Shown here: positions 34,461 through 43,019 of the stretch, piece by piece
Numbering within the stretch: position 1 is the stretch's first letter
Layout of the letters: each line of letters begins with the position of its first letter
Source of the DNA: CBDFHF01 sp965247565
GTDB lineage: Bacteria > Pseudomonadota > Gammaproteobacteria > Methylococcales > Methylomonadaceae
NCBI GenBank assembly: GCA_965247565.1
Contig: CBDFHF010000003.1
Coordinates: 1,674,001 to 1,738,000 of the forward strand
Direction: 5' to 3'
Length of the DNA stretch: 64,000 bases
Notes under the pieces: generated by a model
The model's database searches: none
What the model saw: only the letters and a program-made list of their open reading frames with translations
Told to the model about the DNA's origin: nothing
Program-made: the position numbers and the translations under genes

Positions 34461-35627
34461 CTACTCGCTCGTTGCCGTCAAACGTTGTCCATAAAGCGCC
34501 ACGATCAGATTAGCTTGATCTACCATGCCAACCAAGCGGTTTTCGCTGTTTACAATGGGGATATGGCCAAAATTTTGTTCGGACATAAGCGGGATGAGTT
34601 CTGCAATGTGCGCAGTTTCTGGCAATACACTCACCGGTTTGCTCATGATATGGCCGACTGCTTCAGGTTTGTTGGTGCTAACGTCATCGGTGCGTTTTAC
34701 AAAAGTGCGAAATTTTTCCTGAAATGGGCCATTGGTTTTAGCATCTAGGCTGTTAAAAAAATCATTCCAGCTGATAATACCAATCACCCGTCTGGCTCTA
34801 TCAAGCACTGGCATGGCTTTCAGTTTTTCACGATGCATCGTATGCCAGGCTTCATCAACTGCAGTGCCGTACTCAACAGTGCTTACCGGCTTGGTCATAA
34901 TATCCGCACAAGTAAGATAAGCACTAAGTCGTTGAAAACTTTGCTGTTGGGCAATAAACATGAGGTTACTTAAATCACTCGGTGTTACATCGATGTAAAC
35001 GCCTTGTTTTTGCAAAGCTTGCTGAACGTCTTGTTCGGAAATGCTTGTTCGTTGCGCTAACGTTGGATGTTGTTGGCTTGTTTGCGTCGTAACGACTTGA
35101 TTGGGACTATTGGGGTAGTTATAGCGCAGTAACCAGCGATTGATCATAATCGCCATTACCAACATAACTAGCACGTTAATTGCGACTGGCATCAACACAA
35201 AGTCATAAGCCAGTTTAGCTATCGCTTCACCACCAATGACCGGTGCGATTGCTGTAGCTGCACCCGGCGGATGCAAGCAACGTAGCGTTAGCATGGCTAA
35301 TACGCTGCCACCGGCAGCACAGGCCGACGCCAGTGCTACGTCAGCCAACCATTGAGTACAAGCCACACCAACTAATGCGGAGACTAATTGCCCCGCGCAG
35401 AATGGCCAGGGTTGAGCCAAGGGACTGTTCGGCATAATAAACAAGATAACTGCTGAAGCGCCCATTGAAGCAACAAGTAATGGGTAGGCGGTATCGGTTA
35501 TCAACTGCTGGGTTATGAGCGCCGAGATAAAAATAGCAGCGAAGCAAGCTAAGACAGCCAGTAATTTATTTTTTAAAGTAAGATTGATTGGATCGGTGCT
35601 AATAGATCGAATTAGTTGCTTTAGCAT
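34461..35627 (-). CDS. HPP family membrane protein with two CBS domains
   Basis: The 388-residue protein has an N-terminal HPP domain of four to five membrane helices (residues about 15-170) with the name-giving motif CLHPPGAATAIAPVIGG near residue 118. Two CBS domains follow (about residues 230-285 and 325-385: MTKPVSTVEYGTAVDEAW and MSKPVSVLPETAHIAELI). Plant HPP proteins transport nitrite into plastids; bacterial members are mostly untested. CBS domains usually sense adenine nucleotides. I start at ATG 35627 rather than TTG 35639. It is the last gene of a three-gene group with a ferredoxin-type reductase and a truncated hemoglobin. Confidence 0.88.
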   Translation of the reverse strand: MLKQLIRSISTDPINLTLKNKLLAVLACFAAIFISALITQQLITDTAYPLLVASMGASAVILFIMPNSPLAQPWPFCAGQLVSALVGVACTQWLADVALASACAAGGSVLAMLTLRCLHPPGAATAIAPVIGGEAIAKLAYDFVLMPVAINVLVMLVMAIMINRWLLRYNYPNSPNQVVTTQTSQQHPTLAQRTSISEQDVQQALQKQGVYIDVTPSDLSNLMFIAQQQSFQRLSAYLTCADIMTKPVSTVEYGTAVDEAWHTMHREKLKAMPVLDRARRVIGIISWNDFFNSLDAKTNGPFQEKFRTFVKRTDDVSTNKPEAVGHIMSKPVSVLPETAHIAELIPLMSEQNFGHIPIVNSENRLVGMVDQANLIVALYGQRLTATSE

Positions 35628-35657
35628 GATAGTGATCAAGTGTCGGACGATGCCTGG

Positions 35658-36638
35658 TTATGGCGTTGGAGCGACATAAAAGGCATCAGCGTATATATCT
35701 TTTAAGGCCGCACCTTTCAAATAAGCCATTTTTTTTGTTTGGCTAACCATCTCCGGGTGCCCACACAAATAGATTCGCCAGCCTTTTAAATCCTGCGTAG
35801 CCTGTAAGGCGACATCATGCACTCTGCCTTTTTTGAAGTCTAAAGTTTCGTCATCACTGCGGGAAACGCAGGGCGTGTAATAAAAATTGGCAAACTCATC
35901 GGCCATATCGCGCATCTTATCAACCCAATATAAGCCATCAGCATAGCTGCTACCATGATATAAATGAATTTCGCCCTGGTGATCTTGTAATAACGCGTCG
36001 TGAATAATGCCGTACAAAGGCGCCAAACCACTGCCGGTACCAATAAGCATTAACGGCTGTTCGGTTTTTCCTGGCAGATAATGGCAAGTGCCTTGCGGCT
36101 CAGAAATGTTTAACTGCATGCCCGTTTGCAACTCATCATGTACCCAGTTACTGAATTGGCCATTCGGCAATCTGCGTATATGAAACTCTATCTGGTTTTC
36201 CGGATGAGGCACGTTGGCAATTGAATAGCTGCGCATGACGCCACTATCAGGATGTTGCAGGTTAATAAACTGGCCGGCAAAAAAGCTTATGTTGTTTTCG
36301 CATTGCAGAACCAGTCGCATAATTTCTTGATTGAGTAGCTCCTTTTTGACCACGCGCGCTGCTGATAGAACGCTTTGCTGATCCGGCAATGCCACGGTCA
36401 TATCTTGTTGGGGATGACATAAGCAAGCTAAAAAATAATTCTGGATTTGTAAGGTATCTTTAAGGCCAATTTGTGCGGATACAGGCGGCGGATTATCAAG
36501 GCTGCGCATTAAACAGGACTGGCAAACACCTTGCCGACAACCATTAGGAATCTGGATATTTTCTCTGAGTAAAGCGTCCAAAACGGTTTCATCCGACTGA
36601 CATGTTATGCTCGTTGTGCCTAATGTTATCTGCTTCAT
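35658..36638 (-). CDS. ferredoxin-fused FAD/NAD(P) oxidoreductase
   Basis: The 326-residue protein joins a plant-type [2Fe-2S] ferredoxin domain (residues 1-85; cysteines in PNGCRQGVCQSC plus LACLCHP), an FAD-binding barrel (about 95-195; RSYSIANVP is the flavin motif) and an NAD(P)-binding domain (about 200-315; IGTGSGLAPLYGI and YLCGHPEMV). This is the plan of methane monooxygenase MmoC and phenol hydroxylase reductases, which pass electrons to an iron partner protein. Here the partner is probably the truncated hemoglobin encoded 19 bases upstream. ATG 36638 has AGGTGG five bases before it and is preferred over GTG 36647. Confidence 0.9.
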   Translation of the reverse strand: MKQITLGTTSITCQSDETVLDALLRENIQIPNGCRQGVCQSCLMRSLDNPPPVSAQIGLKDTLQIQNYFLACLCHPQQDMTVALPDQQSVLSAARVVKKELLNQEIMRLVLQCENNISFFAGQFINLQHPDSGVMRSYSIANVPHPENQIEFHIRRLPNGQFSNWVHDELQTGMQLNISEPQGTCHYLPGKTEQPLMLIGTGSGLAPLYGIIHDALLQDHQGEIHLYHGSSYADGLYWVDKMRDMADEFANFYYTPCVSRSDDETLDFKKGRVHDVALQATQDLKGWRIYLCGHPEMVSQTKKMAYLKGAALKDIYADAFYVAPTP

Positions 36639-36657
36639 AACCGCCACCTGTGGTTTG

Positions 36658-37026
36658 CTATCTGCCTAATACATCATTGCGTGTGGTTTCTGCTATGGCA
36701 GCTACTTCGGCAATTAATTCTGCAGGCACATTGAGTTCTTGTAGAGTTGCGGTCAAATTTTCCATTACCGCGTCAAAGTGGCTATCGTCCAAACCCATTT
36801 TTACCAAATGGGCATGGCCTCTACGCATATCGGCACCGGTATAGTTATGCGGTCCGCCAAAAGCCATGGTTAAAAAGGCTTTTTGTTTGGCGGCTTGTTT
36901 TTCCATATCGACGCTATCAAAAAATCGGTTAATGCGATAATCAGCCAGCACTTTACGATAGAAAATATCAACCGCCGCATCAACTGCGGCCTCACCGCCC
37001 AATTTGTCGAATAAAGTTGCACTCAT
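36658..37026 (-). CDS. glbN: group 1 truncated hemoglobin
   Basis: The 122-residue protein is a complete trHbN-type globin: LFDKLGGEAAVDAAVDIFY with Tyr23 at the distal B10 position, the conserved FLTMAFGGPHNYTGADMR, and proximal His71 in MRRGHAHL. Group 1 truncated hemoglobins bind oxygen and NO and can act as NO dioxygenases when a reductase supplies electrons. The next gene encodes such a reductase. ATG 37026 has AAGGA at the right distance; the longer frame to 37110 runs into the promoter region. A divergent regulator gene starts 153 bases away. Confidence 0.93.
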   Translation of the reverse strand: MSATLFDKLGGEAAVDAAVDIFYRKVLADYRINRFFDSVDMEKQAAKQKAFLTMAFGGPHNYTGADMRRGHAHLVKMGLDDSHFDAVMENLTATLQELNVPAELIAEVAAIAETTRNDVLGR

Positions 37027-37108
37027 AAAATATCCTTTGTTGTAATTTATATTTCTAGTTTTGAGCAATCGCTCGTTTATAATTCTAGGTGAACAAAAAC
37101 TGTTATGC

Positions 37109-37141
37109 AATATAAATATTATATAAGTTTTAAATATAAAT
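37109..37141. promoter_or_regulatory. repeated AATATAAAT sites in the divergent promoter of the globin cluster
   Basis: AATATAAAT occurs at 37109-37117 and again at 37133-37141, 24 bases apart, within a very AT-rich stretch between the hemoglobin gene and the divergent regulator. The sites flank the likely start region of both promoters and may be operator half-sites for the regulator. This is inference, and AT-rich DNA repeats by chance more easily. Confidence 0.3.
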
Positions 37142-37179
37142 TATGCTATCCTTTGGCCGAGACAACCCCATAGAGACGG

Positions 37180-37815
37180 ATGACTGTAATGTCAGAAAAA
37201 ATAAGTTCGCGTCAACATGAAATACTTGAGCATCTGTTAAACAATAAATCAGGCCTGAGCATTGATGAGTTGGCGATCAAACTGGATGTATCGAGAACCG
37301 CTATTAAACAGCACTTTGTGGCACTGGAAAAAGACGGACATATACAGCAAATCACGCGCAATAAAACCGCTGGAAGACCAGTAGTGATTTACGGCATCAC
37401 CAATAAAGGCATTAATCATTTCCCCAAACAATATGCCTGGTTTTCAGAATTGGTTTTAGCGGATTTGCAAGAAGAGCTAGGGGCAGAGCGCTTTAGTGCT
37501 TATATGTACAAGCTGGGGTTAAAGCTGGCAAATAAGCTACGCAGCCAGTTTGATGGTAAATCATCGGATCAACGCCTTGCCGAGTTGTCCCTGATTATGA
37601 CGAATTTGGGTTATCAGGTATCTGCAACCACAGAGCCGGAAACCGATTTACCTATGATTCAAGCGGCCAACTGTGTTTATCACGACATCGCCCAACAACA
37701 CCCGGAAATCTGCCAGTTTGATCTGGCGCTGATGTCATCTTTACTGGATAAAAAAGTTGAGCAACTGGGCTGCATGGCCAATGGCGATTGTGCTTGTCGG
37801 TTTAGAATTAAGTAA
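37180..37815 (+). CDS. winged-helix regulator with C-terminal cysteine cluster (SufR-like)
   Basis: The 211-residue protein has an N-terminal DeoR/ArsR-like winged helix (residues 10-78, LSIDELAIKLDVSRTAIKQH as the helix-turn-helix), a helical middle, and five cysteines near the end at 165, 178, 198, 204 and 206. This plan resembles SufR, a [4Fe-4S] repressor, and related proteobacterial sensors; the spacing is not identical to cyanobacterial SufR. An Fe-S or metal ligand would make it sensitive to NO or redox state. It is divergent from the hemoglobin-reductase-HPP genes, which it probably controls. Start may be ATG 37180 or 37189. Confidence 0.75.
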   Translation: MTVMSEKISSRQHEILEHLLNNKSGLSIDELAIKLDVSRTAIKQHFVALEKDGHIQQITRNKTAGRPVVIYGITNKGINHFPKQYAWFSELVLADLQEELGAERFSAYMYKLGLKLANKLRSQFDGKSSDQRLAELSLIMTNLGYQVSATTEPETDLPMIQAANCVYHDIAQQHPEICQFDLALMSSLLDKKVEQLGCMANGDCACRFRIK

Positions 37816-37867
37816 TATCCGCTCCAATAAGTTCAGATACTATCTCTTCTCAAGCGGAGATTTTGAA

Positions 37868-38117
37868 AGAACCCATAAAAAGCAGCCTTCGGATCAGATT
37901 TCATACTGAGTCTGAACGTGACTAATTTGTGCCCCAGTGACTGAATACTCTTGTCTAAATGTGCTAAATCTTCGTGCAGCTCATCTAGCAATTCTCAGAA
38001 CAAGGGATTCAAAATGCTTTCAGTTTCTTCGAGAATACTGGGTATGGCTTTTCTAGCATTACCATTCTTAGTGGGATGATGATGTTCTTTGCTATTAATA
38101 ACCCCCTGACTTGATTC
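37868..38117 (-). pseudogene. remnant of an IS110-family transposase
   Basis: On the minus strand a frame with one internal stop (TGA at 37997-37995) reads NARKAIPSILEETESILNPL, stop, then ELLDELHEDLAHLDKSIQSL. This matches the linker region of IS110/IS1111-type transposases (IPEVLEDGENELSPLFRGLL followed by DELCHLDERI). Neither the N-terminal DEDD catalytic part nor the C-terminal serine region is present, and no ends of the element are seen. It is a small decayed fragment between the regulator gene and rne. Confidence 0.6.
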
Positions 38118-38557
38118 GTTTGTTCAGCTGGGTGGCAAATCAATCGAAGTTTTGTCAGGCGGTGGTGCTTCGTCCGCACAGATGAAACTTGGATTTATAT
38201 CGCAATGATCTTAATCATGTTGCATCGCTTTGCTTGATGCGGGAGCTTTCAAATTACTTCTAAAGCTTCATTAGACTAATCTATTGCAAGTTCATAGCCT
38301 AAGTTATTAGGACACGAATAGGGAGTCGCCTAAGGCAATGTCGGGGGAGTCCATTTTTGCCGATTTTTCCTGGCTGGAGGCCCGGAAAAAATCTTTCGCA
38401 AAAATAGCGTCTCCCCGCTTTGCAGCATCTGCAACTACAAATTGCATTTATCCACGAATAGTTGAAAAGCAAAATCGATCATGAACCATTTTCAAAGTTT
38501 ATCTCGCTTGTTACTTTGACCTAAGTTTCGCCGTTCAATCATAACGCTTTGGATAAA
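38118..38557. other. intergenic region, no gene seen
   Basis: The rest of the 740-base gap before the end of rne contains no supported reading frame. Together with the adjacent transposase fragment it looks like degraded mobile DNA. Confidence 0.4.
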
Positions 38558-40918
38558 TTAAGAGCTTGTATCAGAATCTTGGTAGATAGAGTTTTTGTTT
38601 TCAATAGGCTTAGCAGCACTCGCTTCCACTTGTTTAATTTCGGCTGGTGCAGTTGGAATGAAATTCAATTCACCCGGTATGCTTCCCTTAGGCCTGGAAG
38701 ATTCAGCGCCATGAACTCGTTCAGCAAAATCAGTGGCGTAAGAGCGCGGTTGCTCAGTGGTTTCGCCCCTCCGGCCATCTGTTTCAGAACTGGTGGATAC
38801 CCCGCCTTCGCTATCCGACTCAGGCTTTTTGTAGTTGGGGTTGCGAGGTCTTCTGCGGTTTGGGCCGCGTCTATTATTGCGACTATTGCTTGGTTGGTTT
38901 TGTGTGGGCTCGGTAGCCGCTACGCTCGATTGTGTTTCTGATTCTGCAGAAACAACATCAGAACTTACCGGAAGTTCTTCGCTAAGCGGGGGTCTTTTAG
39001 GTGCGGGCAAATTAGCGGGATCAAGATTGCGCTTTACATTGCGTCCTTGTCCCCTGGGAGGACGGTTAGCGCGCGCTTCCTGTGGTGCTGATTTTGCTTC
39101 TTGGGATTGCAGCGGGGCCTGGGGTTTGTTGCCTCTGTTATCCCTGTTTTTATTATTGTTGCGTTGTCCGCTCGTACTGCTCTTTCTGTGTTCTACCGGG
39201 CTCTTTGTAGTGGCAGTTGCAGCGGCGGTTGTTGGTTTGCTGCCGATTAGCTTGTGCCAAAAGCGTTTGATTAGGCTCGCAGATTCATTATTGTTTTGCA
39301 TGGGGGCAGGTGAATCGTGCAAAAACTCTTTAATAGCCGGCTTTTCAATCTTTTGTCTAACAACTTGCTGAGCAAATTCAGGTATGGTGATATCTTCCTC
39401 TTTAATTTGCAAATAGCTCGGTTTGTCTTCTGGGATATCCTTTTCTTTGATACGGTCGATATCATAAGCGGGTGTTTCCAGATGCTTGCTTGGTAAGACA
39501 ATAATGCCGACTTTAAGTCGAGTTTCAATTTGCTCGATGGCGTGGCGTTTTTCATTCAGTAGAAAAGTCGCGCATTCAATTGGCAAGTGTGCGATTACTT
39601 TTTCGGTGCCTTTTTTCATCGCTTCTTCTTCAAGAAGGCGCAAAACAGACAAGGCCACGGATTCTACGTTACGGATCGTGCCTTGGCCTTTGCAACGCGG
39701 GCAGGTGATTTGCGTTGAGTCGCCCAAGGACGGGCGCATTCTTTGCCTGGACATTTCTAATAAACCAAAGCGAGAGATGCGGCCTGACTGAATTCTGGCG
39801 CGGTCGATTTTTAATGCTGCACTAAGATGATTTTCAACTGCGCGCTGATTTTTATTGGACATCATGTCGATGAAGTCAATAACAAACAACCCTCCTAAGT
39901 CACGCAGTCTCAATTGCCGGGCAATTTCTTCCGCCGCTTCTAGGTTGGTGTTTAGCGCGGTTTCCTCGATGTCACTGCCTTTGGTTGCGCGGGCTGAGTT
40001 TATGTCAATAGAAGTTAGTGCTTCGGTATGATCAATAACGATAGACCCTCCAGAAGGCAACGATACTTCTCGACCATAAGCGACTTCAATTTGTGATTCA
40101 ATCTGATAGCGATTAAAAAGAGGCACTGCATCTTGATACAATTTTGCTTTGGGCAAAAAATGTGGCATCACTTGTTTCAAGAAAGTCTGTACCAATCTGA
40201 AAGACTCCTCGTTGTCGATCAGGATTTCGTCAATATTGGCACGTAAGTGATCGCGCAATGCTCTAATGATGACGTTGCTTTCCTGGAATACCAGAAATGG
40301 TGCGGATTGATCAGAGGATGAGCGTTCTATGGCCTCCCAAAGCTGTAGTAAATAATTTAAGTCCCACTGGAGTTCTTCAGCGTTTTTGCCGCAACCAGCA
40401 GTTCTGACGATTAAACCCATGCTTTCTGGAATTTCCAGAGCAGCCATCACTTCTCGCAAATCACTGCGGGTTTCGCCTTCGATACGTCGGGAGATACCGC
40501 CTGCTTTAGGATTGTTTGGCATTAGTACAAGATAAGTACCTGCCAGACTGATGTAAGTGGTTAGCGCCGCTCCTTTGTTGCCGCGTTCTTCTTTTTCAAT
40601 TTGAACAACAATTTCTTGACCTTCTTTGATTAGGTCTTTAATTGCAGGACGGCGGCCGTCATTTTCGACGCCCTCTTGAAGTTGGCGGTAGGCGGGAGAA
40701 ATTTCTTTAAAAGGTAAAAAGCCATGTTTTTCTGCGCCATAATTGATAAACGCCGCTTCTAAACTGGGTTCCACGCGGGTGATGATGCCTTTGTAGATGT
40801 TAGATTTCTTTTGTTCTTTCGAAGGTACTTCAATGTCAAAATCATAGAGTTTTTGACCGTCTACCAAAGCGACTCGCAGTTCTTCGGCCTGCGTAGCGTT
40901 GATAAGCATTCTTTTCAT
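38558..40918 (-). CDS. rne: ribonuclease E
   Basis: RNase E is the main endoribonuclease for mRNA decay and rRNA/tRNA processing, and a scaffold of the degradosome. The 786-residue protein begins MKRMLINATQAEELRVALVD. It has an S1 domain near residues 35-120, catalytic aspartates in ALTSIDINSARATKGSDIEE (near 304) and GGLFVIDFIDM (near 347), and the zinc link CPRCKGQG near 405. The C-terminal part beyond residue 530 is disordered and has arginine-rich RNA-binding blocks (RNNNKNRDNRGNK, RPPRGQGRNVKRN, RRGPNRRRPRNPN). The tail is shorter than in E. coli (1061). ATG 40918 is preceded by AAGGA. Divergent from rluC, as in E. coli. Confidence 0.95.
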   Translation of the reverse strand: MKRMLINATQAEELRVALVDGQKLYDFDIEVPSKEQKKSNIYKGIITRVEPSLEAAFINYGAEKHGFLPFKEISPAYRQLQEGVENDGRRPAIKDLIKEGQEIVVQIEKEERGNKGAALTTYISLAGTYLVLMPNNPKAGGISRRIEGETRSDLREVMAALEIPESMGLIVRTAGCGKNAEELQWDLNYLLQLWEAIERSSSDQSAPFLVFQESNVIIRALRDHLRANIDEILIDNEESFRLVQTFLKQVMPHFLPKAKLYQDAVPLFNRYQIESQIEVAYGREVSLPSGGSIVIDHTEALTSIDINSARATKGSDIEETALNTNLEAAEEIARQLRLRDLGGLFVIDFIDMMSNKNQRAVENHLSAALKIDRARIQSGRISRFGLLEMSRQRMRPSLGDSTQITCPRCKGQGTIRNVESVALSVLRLLEEEAMKKGTEKVIAHLPIECATFLLNEKRHAIEQIETRLKVGIIVLPSKHLETPAYDIDRIKEKDIPEDKPSYLQIKEEDITIPEFAQQVVRQKIEKPAIKEFLHDSPAPMQNNNESASLIKRFWHKLIGSKPTTAAATATTKSPVEHRKSSTSGQRNNNKNRDNRGNKPQAPLQSQEAKSAPQEARANRPPRGQGRNVKRNLDPANLPAPKRPPLSEELPVSSDVVSAESETQSSVAATEPTQNQPSNSRNNRRGPNRRRPRNPNYKKPESDSEGGVSTSSETDGRRGETTEQPRSYATDFAERVHGAESSRPKGSIPGELNFIPTAPAEIKQVEASAAKPIENKNSIYQDSDTSS

Positions 40919-41416
40919 GCAATATATCCTTGTTGTGTCCTGCTCCATTATCAGAGTTTACTGATTAGACTTCCCATAGGTTAGTTAATTTTTAGTTACA
41001 AAATATGCGCTATGTTGATCAATACCTATTTTTTCAGCTCAGATTGGGTTTATCTTTGAATGATGTCATCATGCTATTTATTAACGGTAACGTTATGGTT
41101 ACGTTTTTTTGTACGGATTAGCACTAAGCAAAAAAATATTTCAGTCGTCGTGGTAAATTCTGTTTTAAACAGGAGTGTATAAATTGTTCGTCATGGGTCG
41201 AACACTACCCGAAAAATCTTAAAATGAGGCGTCAACATTATGTAGGTTGCTTTTTTAGCCATCATTTGATGTTTTAGCTCAGTAGCGAGTTTCCTTATTG
41301 AAATCAGCTGAGCCTAGTGTACATTTTTATATTGTAACGTACTTAATATAGCAATGTTATTGAACAACAGCAATTTAAAGAATCAATCGGCCCCGGATAC
41401 TGCTATCATTTACATT
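40919..41416. other. divergent rne/rluC promoter and leader region
   Basis: About 500 AT-rich bases without a gene separate rne and rluC. In E. coli the long rne leader is used for autoregulation, and a long leader is possible here. The only clear element is a hairpin with a T-run at 41083-41110. Confidence 0.5.
41083..41110 (+). terminator. hairpin with T-tract in the rne/rluC gap
   Basis: AAC(G)GTAAC (41083-41090, with C at 41091) pairs with GTTACGTT (41099-41106) as an 8-bp stem with one bulged G, followed by a run of T to 41110. On the plus strand this looks like an intrinsic terminator or attenuator in front of rluC. Confidence 0.4.
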
Positions 41417-42376
41417 ATGAGTATAGAAGAACAAGTTACATTACCCAAGGTTCAATTAGTCGAAATTAATGACGCTAATGACGATCAGCGCCTGGATAAT
41501 TTTTTAATCACCCGATTAAAGGGCGTGCCTAAGAGCCATATTTATCGAATAGTGCGTAAAGGTGAGGTGAGGGTCAATAAAGGACGCGTGGATGTCAGCT
41601 ACCGATTACTGGTCGGTGATATGGTTAGAATTCCTCCGGTTCGCGTTGCTGAAAAAGATGAACAAGCCTTTGTGCCAACGAACTTGAAGGATGCGTTATC
41701 GCAAGCTATTTTGTTCGAGGATGATGGATTCTTGATTATAAATAAACCTGCTGGCTTTCCCGTACATGGCGGTAGTGGCTTCACTTCCGGTATTATTGAA
41801 GGCCTGCGCCTGATTAGGCCGGAAGCGCATTTTTTGGAGTTAGTGCATCGTCTTGACAAAGATACATCTGGTTGCTTGTTGATCGCAAAAAAACGTAGCG
41901 CATTGCGTCGATTGCATGAGCTATTTCGCGATGATGATGTTCGTAAGACCTATTTAGCACTGCTCGCCGGCCAATGGGCCAGAAAAAAGCAAGTAGTGAA
42001 TGCACCCTTGCAAAAAAATGTCAGTAAAGGTGGTGAACGGATGGTTGTCATTAGTCGCACCGGCAAAGAGGCAGAAACAGTTTTTACTCGGTTAAAGTTA
42101 TTTAAAGATGCAACATTAGTGTCTGCATCTCCTAAAACCGGTCGTACGCATCAAATACGTGTGCATGCGGCGAGCCTGGGCCATCCCATAGTAGGAGATG
42201 ATCGTTACGGGATTGATAGAATAAATCGAGAATTTAAAAACAAAGGCTATAAACGTATGTTTTTGCATGCGGAACAGGTGAATTTTCAGCATCCGGTGAC
42301 AGGCGTTATGTTAACAGTGTCTGCGCCTTTACCTTTGCAGTTGAGTGAGTTGTTAAAGCATGAAGAACAAATTTGA
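41417..42376 (+). CDS. rluC: 23S rRNA pseudouridine synthase RluC
   Basis: RluC makes pseudouridines at positions 955, 2504 and 2580 of 23S rRNA. From ATG 41417 the product has 319 residues: an S4 RNA-binding domain (about residues 20-80; DDQRLDNFLITRLKGVP) and the RluA-type catalytic domain with HRLDKDTSGCLLIAKK near residue 142, containing the catalytic Asp. The frame extends upstream to 41354, but ATG 41417 fits the family start. It is divergent from rne and followed by a HAD gene that overlaps it by 17 bases, the same arrangement as in Pseudomonas. Confidence 0.94.
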   Translation: MSIEEQVTLPKVQLVEINDANDDQRLDNFLITRLKGVPKSHIYRIVRKGEVRVNKGRVDVSYRLLVGDMVRIPPVRVAEKDEQAFVPTNLKDALSQAILFEDDGFLIINKPAGFPVHGGSGFTSGIIEGLRLIRPEAHFLELVHRLDKDTSGCLLIAKKRSALRRLHELFRDDDVRKTYLALLAGQWARKKQVVNAPLQKNVSKGGERMVVISRTGKEAETVFTRLKLFKDATLVSASPKTGRTHQIRVHAASLGHPIVGDDRYGIDRINREFKNKGYKRMFLHAEQVNFQHPVTGVMLTVSAPLPLQLSELLKHEEQI

Positions 42377-43007
42377 TTTAATCATATTTGATTGGGATGG
42401 TACTTTAATTGATACCATTCCGTGGATAGTCAGTTGTTTGCAAAACGCGGCGATAGTTTGTGGCTGCGCCGTTCCTGGCGTGCAGGCAGCTCAAAATGTT
42501 ATCGGATTGAGCATAAATAAAGCCGTTTCCGCATTATTTCCAGAAGCTGACGAACAAATGCAGCAGCGGCTAATTGTTAGCTATAGCGAGGCATATTTGT
42601 CTAAACAACTAAGCAAAGACGATTTGTTTTTTGGTGTTTATGACATGTTGGTGCAGCTGCGCCAGGATGGTTTTCAATTGGCAGTCGCCACAGGTAAAAC
42701 CCGATTAGGATTACAAAAAGCACTTCAAGATACGGGGACTGGCGATTTGTTTTGTGCAACTCGATGTGCTGATGAAACCGCATCTAAACCCGATCCTAAA
42801 ATGGTTAAAGAAATTATTGCTCATGCCGGCGTGAGTGAGGAGCGAGTCTTAATGGTGGGTGATTCTATTCACGATTTACAAATGGCTGTCAATGCAAAAA
42901 TTGCCGCTATTGGCGTGTCCTGTGGAGCTCATTCTAAAGAAATACTACAACAATATAATCCGATGTTGTGCTTACGGCATCCGGCAGAATTACTAAACAT
43001 AATTTAA
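42360..43007 (+). CDS. HAD family hydrolase (phosphoglycolate phosphatase-like)
   Basis: The 215-residue protein has the HAD motifs FDWDGTLIDTIPWIV near residue 9, AVATGKTRLGL near 105 and MVGDSIHDLQMAVNAKIAAI near 163. The cap is of the small helical type (C1), as in phosphoglycolate phosphatases and pyrophosphatases, but the substrate cannot be deduced. It overlaps rluC by 17 bases and precedes sppA by 12, a gene order conserved in Pseudomonas, where its role is also unknown. Confidence 0.85.
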   Translation: MKNKFDLIIFDWDGTLIDTIPWIVSCLQNAAIVCGCAVPGVQAAQNVIGLSINKAVSALFPEADEQMQQRLIVSYSEAYLSKQLSKDDLFFGVYDMLVQLRQDGFQLAVATGKTRLGLQKALQDTGTGDLFCATRCADETASKPDPKMVKEIIAHAGVSEERVLMVGDSIHDLQMAVNAKIAAIGVSCGAHSKEILQQYNPMLCLRHPAELLNII

Positions 43008-43019
43008 GGTTATTATTAG

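Noticed and set aside
38835..39371. 178-codon plus-strand frame inside rne
   Set aside because: It is an antisense frame produced by the repetitive Arg/Pro/Asn-rich tail of RNase E.
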